Positions 1 to 4,638 of a stretch of 5,035 nucleotides of DNA are shown piece by piece (the stretch's first letter is position 1; the number at the start of each line of letters is the position of its first letter). Source of the DNA: Acidilobaceae archaeon (lineage in GTDB: Archaea > Thermoproteota > Thermoprotei_A > Sulfolobales > Acidilobaceae). Under the pieces are notes generated by a model. It did not search any database. It worked only from the letters and a program-made list of their open reading frames with translations, and was not told the origin of the DNA. Both the position numbers and the translations under genes were made by a program. The stretch is taken from NCBI GenBank assembly GCA_027013765.1, contig JALWGG010000064.1, forward strand, positions 1 to 5,035, read 5' to 3'.

Positions 1-204
1 CCTAAGGAGCTCAGCTGCAAGAGCTATTGCCTCAAGAATCATCTCCTTGTTTAGCTGGGGATACTCCTCTAAAATCTCCTCGATACTCATACCAGACGCA
101 ATCATTTCAAGAACATCAGCTACTAGAACCCTTGTACCCTTAAAGACTGGTTTACCATGGCAAACATTCGGATTTATCTCAATCCATTTAAACTTCCGCT
201 CCAC
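1..204 (-). CDS. DUF433 family antitoxin-like protein, partial (C-terminus off the left edge)
   Basis: The 68 visible codons match the DUF433 pattern (PF04255). A short N-terminal strand (KFKWIEINPNVCHGKPVFKG, residues 4-23) leads into the hallmark GKPVFKGTRVLVADVLEMIA (17-36), then SGMSIEEILEEYP (37-49) and a helix LNKEMILEAIALAAELL. The family is a small winged-helix-like protein of about 70-80 residues, so only a few residues are probably missing. DUF433 genes are commonly found just upstream of a DUF5615 PIN-like (Mut7-C) gene and are regarded as its antitoxin; that partner would lie beyond position 1 and cannot be seen. The GTG start at 204 is chosen because a good ribosome site (GGAGAG, minus strand 215-210) stands 5 bases before it and an in-frame stop lies close upstream. 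A CTTTAA-like TATA element near 240-251 (minus strand) could drive it. The family assignment is firm; the toxin-antitoxin role is inferred. Confidence 0.85.
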   Translation of the reverse strand, partial: MERKFKWIEINPNVCHGKPVFKGTRVLVADVLEMIASGMSIEEILEEYPQLNKEMILEAIALAAELLR

Positions 205-209
205 GCCAT

Positions 210-215
210 CTCTCC
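210..215 (-). promoter_or_regulatory. Ribosome binding site of the DUF433 gene
   Basis: The minus strand reads GGAGAG, complementary to the archaeal 16S 3' end, with 5 bases between it and the GTG at 204. It decides for this GTG over an ATG one frame off (ATGGCGTGG), which does not give the DUF433 protein. Confidence 0.6.
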
Positions 216-225
216 AGGATTTATT

Positions 226-331
226 TTACTCACCCAGCTCTCTTAAAGCTAGCCCGAGATACAGCAATCCCCATGCATATCTAATGATAACTGATATCTT
301 CTGCGAGCTCCATTGACATGTATTTCTGCAT
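226..331 (-). pseudogene. Possible frameshifted small gene upstream of the DUF433 gene
   Basis: Two overlapping minus-strand frames look like halves of one small protein. From ATG at 331 (or 319 or 313) one frame reads MQKYMSMELAEDI and soon stops at a TAG. A second frame continues from about 285 with VIIRYAWGLLYLGLALRELG and ends at TAA 228-226, 21 bases before the DUF433 start. The second frame has no good start of its own. Removing one base near 283-288 would join them into an uninterrupted protein of about 34 residues with a hydrophobic helix. I do not recognise the family. It could be the decayed tail of a gene that once preceded DUF433, or chance. A sequencing error is also possible. 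Confidence 0.3.
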
Positions 332-634
332 ATGGTTGTGTTCCAATCATGAACAGGGGGAGAGGTGGGGCACAGGTACTACCAGAATAGTGGAGGAGGC
401 AGATAACCTAGTATAAGCCTTGACAAGGGGACCGTGAGTGGTAGCCAAGCTAGTCATACAAAGCGGGCGAGTAGCTATATGGGAAGAGTGTATGGGAGAC
501 ATAACGAAGGTTTCCCTCACCCTGCCTCAGCAACACGCCCCATGGACCACTTTGTGGGCCACGTTTTCACAGTGCTAACTGTGTCCATTCTTTTAGCCGC
601 GGAAGCCATACTTTATATTCTCGGGGCCTCAAGG
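332..634. other. About 300 bases without a convincing gene
   Basis: A plus-strand frame is open from GTG 434 through this stretch into the PaREP1 gene, but its translation before residue 68 is rich in Ser, His and Gly, poor in Glu and Lys, and uses codons (CAT, CAA, AGT, CGG) unlike the gene body, so it is probably untranslated. A short plus-strand frame from ATG 318 ends with TTRIVEEADNLV and stops near 414; it looks only weakly coding. A TATA-like GTATAAG occurs near 411-417. I see no tRNA, no C/D-box RNA motifs and no direct repeats here. Confidence 0.4.
611..618 (+). promoter_or_regulatory. Candidate TATA box for the PaREP1 gene
   Basis: CTTTATAT fits the crenarchaeal TATA element. Its centre is about 20 bases before the TTG at 635, a little closer than the usual 25-27 bases to a transcription start, so the mRNA would be leaderless or begin very near the start codon. 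It supports a start after, not before, this site. Confidence 0.35.
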
Positions 635-1126
635 TTGTCTGAGTCTCTCCTCATCCGCGGCAGGCTAGCTAGGCGCGTCAGGGAGGAGGCTGAACGGCTA
701 GGCATCAGTGTCGACGAGTATCTAGTCGGGCTCCTGAGCCAGGACCTAGACCCTAAGGACAAAGCCTTAGAGTATGTCAAGGCCGCAGAGGACCTCCTAG
801 AGGAGGCAAGGGAGGAGCTGGGTAAAGGCAACGTCAAGCAGGCAGCCGAGAAGCTATGGGAGGCCGCCGCCCTCACAGTCAAGGCCTACGCCTACCTGAG
901 GGATGGGAAGCGCTTGACCAGCCACGGAGAGCTGTGGGAGTGGAAGAGGAGGCTAGAGGACGAGCCCGGGGAATGGGTGCATGACGCATGGGCCGACGCC
1001 ACAGCGATGCACGTTTGCTTCTATGAAGACTGGTGCAAAGAGAAAGACGTAGCCACAGCCAGGAAGAGAGTTGAAAGACCTGTGAAGGAGGTAGCATCTC
1101 TGATAAGTAGAGGTTCAAGGGGCTAG
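635..1126 (+). CDS. PaREP1 family protein (HEPN-like)
   Basis: The protein is 163 residues if started at TTG 635 (begins LSESLLIRGRLARRV), about the usual family length. It resembles the archaeal PaREP1/PaREP8 family (PF05942), placed near HEPN domains. An N-terminal segment, RLARRVREEAERLGISVDEY (10-29), is followed by a helical pair: EYVKAAEDLLEEAREELGKG (46-65) and the conserved KQAAEKLWEAAALTVKAYAY (68-87). Next come the SHGELWEW motif (96-103) and WVHDAWADATAMHVCFYEDW (114-133), where PaREP1 proteins keep a His and FYE. The molecular function is unknown; HEPN relatives are often RNases or partners of nucleotidyltransferases, and no such partner is seen here. The frame is open up to GTG 434, which would add 67 residues including a hydrophobic stretch; I reject that start because the extension has foreign composition and a TATA-like site at 611-618 lies inside it. 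ATG 542 is a second alternative. It converges with the methyltransferase gene. Confidence 0.82.
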   Translation: MSESLLIRGRLARRVREEAERLGISVDEYLVGLLSQDLDPKDKALEYVKAAEDLLEEAREELGKGNVKQAAEKLWEAAALTVKAYAYLRDGKRLTSHGELWEWKRRLEDEPGEWVHDAWADATAMHVCFYEDWCKEKDVATARKRVERPVKEVASLISRGSRG

Positions 1127-1243
1127 ATTCTCCGCCAACCACCTAACGTATATCTCAAACAGCCCTGTCCGCCCAGCTCCGTAGGTTTGCATAGCTCCCT
1201 GGTACCACCAAGCTAGTATACTTTTGAATACAGTATGTTCTTC
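1115..1243 (-). pseudogene. Possible C-terminal remnant of an unknown protein, past the FkbM stop
   Basis: This minus-strand frame is open for 42 codons between a TAA at 1246-1244 and its TGA at 1117-1115. Its translation looks protein-like: VFKSILAWWYQGAM, then QTYGAGRTGLFEIYVRWLAE and NLAP. It overlaps the last bases of the FkbM gene in another frame and the last 12 bases of the convergent PaREP1 gene. The only normal start is ATG 1192, which has GGGAG just 2 bases upstream and would give 25 residues. I do not recognise the family. It may be the tail of a gene truncated when the FkbM segment was inserted, a small real gene, or chance. Confidence 0.25.
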
Positions 1244-1995
1244 TTAGCAGAGTTAGGTAACCTGTCTAGGATCTTTATCTTCTCAAATCCATATCCCTGT
1301 AATATCTCGTCTATTGCATTCTCAGTACTATTATCCGCCTCTATAATAACATGTTTTACCGCTCCCGCCAGCGTTTTACTGGCCCCTCTTAGCACTTCTA
1401 TTTCGCTTCCCTCCACATCTATCTTTATTATGTCCGGATATAGCCTGGTGACCTCTACAATCTCATCTATGGTGGTTGTCAGTGTATTATATATTATCCG
1501 TGTATCAATGTCGATCAACGTATGTTGCCCCTGCCTCCTAGCAATGTTGAACTTGGCAAGTCTAGACTCGCTGGCCACGGGCCCCTGGACAAGGACCAGC
1601 TTTGACATGTCAAACCCGTTCAACTCAATATTCTTCATTAAGAGGTGATTATTCAACGGATATGGATCTACTGCTATAACCCGTGCACCCCTGCTAAGAG
1701 CGTGCAACACATGCACCCCTACACCACTTCCCACATCCATTAATATAGAATTCTTGCTAAGATTATCTAAGAGAAAACTCGTTGTCCCCACCTCATAGTG
1801 ATCTATATGCATTAACCAGTGATGTGCATAGTCATAAAGCTTTAATCCATGTTTGCACTTGAACAGCACCACTGTATCATCATAGTCTAGCTGTCTACCA
1901 GAAGCAACACGCCTAGCAAAGTACCATGCAAGCTTATACCAGCTTCTAGGGCTAACTATGCGAAATGAATAGATGATGTTTTTCAATTGACACAC
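1213..1995 (-). CDS. FkbM family SAM-dependent methyltransferase
   Basis: This 260-residue protein has the class I methyltransferase fold of the FkbM family (PF05050). The SAM-binding loop is ILMDVGSGVGVHVLHAL (84-100), the acidic residue after strand 2 is in VIAVDPYPLNNH (106-117), and the FkbM signature IIKIDVEGSEIEVLRGA (189-205) is followed by VIIEAD (216-221). FkbM enzymes O-methylate sugars or hydroxyls, typically of glycans and natural products; here a surface glycan or glycolipid would be a reasonable but unproven target. There is no signal peptide or membrane span, so it should be cytoplasmic. The start is uncertain. GTG 1995 gives the longest form, but TTG 1986 (then KNIIYSF) has GGTG six bases upstream and a TATA-like site about 27 bases upstream, and may be the true start. 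The gene is clearly richer in A+T than the PaREP1 and transporter genes, which suggests separate origin. It stands alone, with no glycosyltransferase beside it in the window. Confidence 0.92.
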   Translation of the reverse strand: MCQLKNIIYSFRIVSPRSWYKLAWYFARRVASGRQLDYDDTVVLFKCKHGLKLYDYAHHWLMHIDHYEVGTTSFLLDNLSKNSILMDVGSGVGVHVLHALSRGARVIAVDPYPLNNHLLMKNIELNGFDMSKLVLVQGPVASESRLAKFNIARRQGQHTLIDIDTRIIYNTLTTTIDEIVEVTRLYPDIIKIDVEGSEIEVLRGASKTLAGAVKHVIIEADNSTENAIDEILQGYGFEKIKILDRLPNSAKKNILYSKVY

Positions 1996-2007
1996 CTATA
2001 GACCTGT

Positions 2008-2018
2008 TAAAAATTTAG
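2008..2018 (-). promoter_or_regulatory. Candidate TATA box for the methyltransferase gene
   Basis: The minus strand reads CTAAATTTTTA. Its centre is about 27 bases from the TTG at 1986 and only about 18 from the GTG at 1995, which fits a near-leaderless mRNA starting at the TTG. The surrounding DNA is so A/T-rich that other positions, such as the TTTTTATAATATA stretch further upstream, could serve as well. Confidence 0.25.
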
Positions 2019-2096
2019 GGTAGATATTTAATTATATTATAAAAAATATAGATATCGTGTAATACATATATACACATAAATATTATACATACTATT

Positions 2097-2177
2097 TAAT
2101 GAATCTCAGCTTCATTACACCGCTGGTCGCAATAATGCTGAAGCGGAAACAATTCATATTATTATAATGAATCTTAG
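2097..2177. repeat. Direct repeat pair TAATGAATCT(C/T)AG
   Basis: TAATGAATCTCAG at 2097-2109 recurs as TAATGAATCTTAG at 2165-2177, 12 of 13 bases identical with starts 68 bases apart. A third GAATCTC sits at 2186-2192. Their place upstream of the transporter promoter makes them candidate regulator binding sites. No function is proven. Confidence 0.4.
2152..2172. repeat. Imperfect 21-base palindrome, operator-like
   Basis: The outer arms ATTCAT (2152-2157) and ATGAAT (2167-2172) are perfect inverted repeats around an A/T core centred on 2162; two of the inner pairs mismatch. The size and symmetry resemble dimeric archaeal regulator sites, but in A/T-rich DNA such palindromes also occur by chance. 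The right arm overlaps the second copy of the direct repeat. Confidence 0.3.
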
Positions 2178-2240
2178 GAGTTCAAGAATCTCTATGGGTA
2201 CAGTGTATAAGGCTGTTCTGGTATAGGTTTATTAGTTGGC

Positions 2241-2273
2241 GATGCATGGATCAGTATAATATAGCGGATGCAT
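2241..2273 (+). promoter_or_regulatory. Candidate promoter of the sugar transporter: TATA box between two GATGCAT copies
   Basis: GTATAATATA (about 2254-2263) is a good archaeal TATA box and predicts a start of transcription near 2283, giving a leader of about 9 bases before ATG 2292. The palindromic ATGCAT occurs at 2242-2247 and 2268-2273, and the midpoint of the two copies falls at about 2257-2258, inside the TATA box. This suggests, without proof, a regulator that competes with or recruits TBP. Confidence 0.42.
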
Positions 2274-2291
2274 TTTCGAGGGGATGGATGA

Positions 2292-3713
2292 ATGCGTAGG
2301 AGGAAAGGACTCTCAACTAGCCAGATGGTTGGGGTAGTGATAGTCCTGATCATTATAATAGCTGCTGCAGCACTAATGATGCGGGGCGGAGAGGAGGCGA
2401 CAACCACATCGCCCCAGCCTGCTGAGACCGCTACAAAGACGGAGGAGAAGACTCCTACCAAGACAGAGGCTACTGAAACGGCTACCGAGACGAAGGAGAA
2501 GGTGAAGATAATATTCGCATCAACACAGCTAGTCCCGGTAGAGGAGCAGGCCTTCGTGAAGAACCAGCTACTACCACCATTCACAGAGGAGACAGGTATA
2601 GAGGTAGAATTCGTTGGCATATCATATGAGGACCTCTCGACCAGGCTCGAAAGCGAGATGAAGTCTGGAAAGGTGACGATAGACCTTATAGGAGACCTCC
2701 ACGGGGGCCTAGACTACTTCGCCAGCAAGGGCTGGCTGATGGACCTAAGCCAGTTCGGCCAGCTCCCCGATAGAAGCTTCCCAGCGATACTAGAGGATTA
2801 TAGCAAGCTCTACGGGATAAAGGCGTATGTACCATGGATGACGGCAACCTACGTCTTCGTCGTGAACAAGGAGGCATTCAACTACCTACCTCCAGGCCTC
2901 ACAATGGATGATGTAGTCAAGGGGACGGACAAGTGGACATATGACGCCCTGCTAGAGTGGGCGAAGTCTATAGAGCAGGCCACCGGGAAGAAGGCCCTCG
3001 GGTTCCCCGTAGGCCCGAAGGGCCTGTTCCACAGGTTCCTCCACGGCTACCTCTACCCAAGCTTTACGGGAACCCAGGTCAAGAACTTTGACAGCAGTGA
3101 TGCAGTAAAGATGTGGCAATACCTCTCAGAGCTCTGGAATTACGTGAACCCGGCCAGCACAACCTGGGATGCAATGGCCGATCCCCTGCTAAGGGGAGAT
3201 GTGTTAATAGCATGGGATCACACTGCCAGGATAAAGTCTGCTATAACAACTGAGCCCGACAAGTTCGTTGTGGTGCCAGCACCAGCAGGCCCCAAGGGCA
3301 GGGGCTATATACTGGTGATCGCTGGGCTTGCAATACCCAAGGGGGCACCCCACCCGGATGCCGCATGGAAGCTAATAGAATACCTGACGAGGCCTGAGAC
3401 GCAGGTGCTAGTCCTCAAGAATGTAGGATTCTTCCCGAGCGTTAACGAGGCTTCAGGAGCCATAACAGAGGGCCCACTAAAGATCCTGGTGAATGGGGTC
3501 AGCAACCAGCTGAACGCGCCCGACTCCCTGGTCGCACTGATACCTAGCCTAGGAGCGAAGGGAGGAGAGTTCTCGCAGACCTACAGGACAGCGTTCAAGA
3601 TGATAGTACTTGAGGGCAACAAGCCTGAGGCGGTGCTGCCTCAACTGGCTGATGAGCTGAACAAGCTATTCCAGGAAACCGGGGCCAAGCTGCCTCCACC
3701 AGACTCTAAGTAA
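2292..3713 (+). CDS. ABC transporter substrate-binding protein, family 1 (sugar), with class III signal peptide
   Basis: The 473-residue protein belongs to the extracellular solute-binding family 1 (SBP_bac_1, CUT1 type), which captures mono- or oligosaccharides outside the cell. The N-terminus is MRRRKG-LSTSQ followed by a hydrophobic span (about 12-30). KGLS fits the archaeal class III (pilin-like) signal cut after Gly6 by PibD/FlaK-type peptidase, and no lipobox Cys is present. A Thr/Glu/Lys/Pro-rich linker (about 35-70) then leads to the binding domain. The domain begins VKIIFAST (71-78), with FTEETGIEVEF (97-107), DLIGDLHGGLDYFASKGWL (131-149), a hinge-like YVPWMTATYVFVVNKEAF (179-196) and the late family segment AAWKLIEYLTRPETQ (about 357-371). 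ATG 2292 follows GAGGGG at 2278-2283 with 8 bases between. The downstream permeases support the role. The substrate cannot be told; maltose, trehalose and cello-oligosaccharides are possible. Confidence 0.92.
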   Translation: MRRRKGLSTSQMVGVVIVLIIIIAAAALMMRGGEEATTTSPQPAETATKTEEKTPTKTEATETATETKEKVKIIFASTQLVPVEEQAFVKNQLLPPFTEETGIEVEFVGISYEDLSTRLESEMKSGKVTIDLIGDLHGGLDYFASKGWLMDLSQFGQLPDRSFPAILEDYSKLYGIKAYVPWMTATYVFVVNKEAFNYLPPGLTMDDVVKGTDKWTYDALLEWAKSIEQATGKKALGFPVGPKGLFHRFLHGYLYPSFTGTQVKNFDSSDAVKMWQYLSELWNYVNPASTTWDAMADPLLRGDVLIAWDHTARIKSAITTEPDKFVVVPAPAGPKGRGYILVIAGLAIPKGAPHPDAAWKLIEYLTRPETQVLVLKNVGFFPSVNEASGAITEGPLKILVNGVSNQLNAPDSLVALIPSLGAKGGEFSQTYRTAFKMIVLEGNKPEAVLPQLADELNKLFQETGAKLPPPDSK

Positions 3714-3733
3714 TGGGCGGGTCTAGTATCCAT

Positions 3734-3742
3734 ACATATATT
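3734..3742 (+). promoter_or_regulatory. Candidate internal TATA box for the permease genes
   Basis: ACATATATT is centred near 3738, about 30 bases before ATG 3769, so the mRNA would begin at or just before the start codon. The absence of any ribosome site before that ATG fits a leaderless transcript. The element overlaps the end of the preceding transcription unit. Confidence 0.38.
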
Positions 3743-3756
3743 CCCCCTTTTTTATT
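3741..3756 (+). terminator. Poly-T transcription terminator after the binding-protein gene
   Basis: TTCCCCCTTTTTTATT lies 27 bases past the stop codon. Archaeal RNA polymerase can terminate on such T runs without a hairpin, and none is evident. It would let the abundant binding-protein mRNA end before the permease genes, with some readthrough. Confidence 0.45.
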
Positions 3757-3768
3757 ACAACCTCATTG

Positions 3769-4638
3769 ATGGGGGTTATTAGAGTATTGAGGATTAACAG
3801 GGCATACCTGCTTATTGCACCGGCATTCCTGTATATGGCGTTCTTTATAGCATACCCCCTGGTGGAGGCTGTATACCTTGCATTCTTCGAGGATGGGGGG
3901 CTTACTTGGAGTAATATAGACTACCTCCTCCACAGCCCATTCTCGGAGTTCAAGAACGCGTTGAAGTATACATTCACTATAACGGCTATAGTGATACCAG
4001 TGGAGACCCTTCTTGCATTAACAGTAGCCATATTGCTCTATAACAGGTTCAGGGGGAGGGACCTGCTATTATACCTTGTAATAGTGCCCTTGACGATAAG
4101 CGATGTGGCGGCAGGCCTCATATGGTACTCTATATTGACTAGTAACGGGTTCATGAATAACCTCCTAATAAGCCTCGGAGTTATAGACGAGCCCATCCAG
4201 ATCTTCGGAAGCATATACACGTGGAGGATGATACTAGCGATATCACTAGCCGAGATCTGGAGGAGCATGGCGATAGTATTCGTCATACTATTCGCTGGGA
4301 TACAGATGATTGGGAGGGACCTCATAGAGGCGGCAGAGGTATTCGGGGCGTCATGGTTCGACAAGATGTTCAAGATAATACTACCAATGATAAAGCCAAG
4401 CCTGCAATCCGCCCTCCTAATAAGGACGCTATTCGCATTCCAGATATTCGGCGTTGTATGGATACTGGCTGGAAGGAATATACCAGTCCTTGCAGGGGAG
4501 GCGTATTATGAGTTAACGGAGCTCAAACACTACGGAGTTGCAGCCCTCTATGCATTGATAATAGCAGGGATAAGCCTGACTCTAGGAGCCATCTACATTA
4601 GGATGCTTAGAGCGAAGCACCTTGAGGTGTATGCATGA
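3769..4638 (+). CDS. Carbohydrate ABC transporter permease, MalF/UgpA type
   Basis: A 289-residue integral membrane protein of the binding-protein-dependent transport permease family (PF00528). Six membrane spans can be seen at about 13-37, 66-91, 98-122, 155-178, 212-234 and 255-277. The cytoplasmic EAA loop, which docks the ATPase, is clear: EAAEVFGASWFDKMFKIILP (187-206), with the conserved EAA, Gly193 and LP. The N-terminal helix with AYLLIAPAFLYMAFFIAYPL is typical of MalF/UgpA subunits. There is no large periplasmic insert like that of E. coli MalF. ATG 3769 is preferred over the adjoining TTG 3766; there is no ribosome site, so leaderless translation is likely. The gene ends by overlapping the next permease start by 4 bases (ATGA), so the two are translationally coupled and should form a heterodimeric channel fed by the upstream binding protein. 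Confidence 0.93.
   Translation: MGVIRVLRINRAYLLIAPAFLYMAFFIAYPLVEAVYLAFFEDGGLTWSNIDYLLHSPFSEFKNALKYTFTITAIVIPVETLLALTVAILLYNRFRGRDLLLYLVIVPLTISDVAAGLIWYSILTSNGFMNNLLISLGVIDEPIQIFGSIYTWRMILAISLAEIWRSMAIVFVILFAGIQMIGRDLIEAAEVFGASWFDKMFKIILPMIKPSLQSALLIRTLFAFQIFGVVWILAGRNIPVLAGEAYYELTELKHYGVAALYALIIAGISLTLGAIYIRMLRAKHLEVYA
4624..4629 (+). promoter_or_regulatory. Ribosome binding site of the second permease
   Basis: GAGGTG, inside the last codons of the first permease, is a near-perfect archaeal Shine-Dalgarno sequence 5 bases before ATG 4635 and 8 before ATG 4638. This contrasts with the first permease, which has none: internal operon genes keep ribosome sites while a leading gene can be leaderless. 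Confidence 0.6.

Larger units (their letters stand above)
1996..2291. promoter_or_regulatory. AT-rich divergent control region between the methyltransferase and the sugar transporter
   Basis: The two genes start away from each other across about 296 bases with no plausible ORF. The first 110 bases are almost pure A/T (2018-2100). It then holds a 12-of-13 direct repeat (2097-2109 and 2165-2177), an imperfect 21-base palindrome (2152-2172), small inverted repeats around 2106-2146, and near the transporter gene a TATA box between two GATGCAT copies. Both promoters should lie here. No regulator gene is in the window. Confidence 0.6.

Noticed and set aside
47..316. Plus-strand open frame of 89 codons
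   Set aside because: It is the shadow of the minus-strand DUF433 gene, whose family motif is clear; the plus-strand translation has no recognisable domain.
318..416. Small plus-strand frame beginning MYFCIWLC and ending RIVEEADNLV
   Set aside because: No ribosome site or promoter is evident and only the last dozen residues look protein-like; too weak to call a gene.
421..560. Possible tRNA or C/D-box RNA in the gene-poor stretch
   Set aside because: No T-loop (GGTTCGAATCC-like) sequence, cloverleaf arms or paired C and D boxes could be found.
1199..1208. Palindrome TGGTACCA as terminator of the methyltransferase gene
   Set aside because: An 8-base palindrome with no loop and no T run after it on the minus strand does not make a terminator.
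1235..1648. Plus-strand frame of 137 codons opposite the methyltransferase
   Set aside because: It is the complement of the FkbM gene, which has all family motifs; the plus-strand product is Ser/Ile-rich without a domain.
2292..2400. Lipoprotein signal for the binding protein
   Set aside because: No cysteine follows the hydrophobic span; the KGLS motif fits class III processing better.
2192..2620. Minus-strand frame of 142 codons across the start of the binding-protein gene
   Set aside because: Its low-complexity Ser/Val stretch is the complement of the Thr/Glu-rich linker and it has no family signal.
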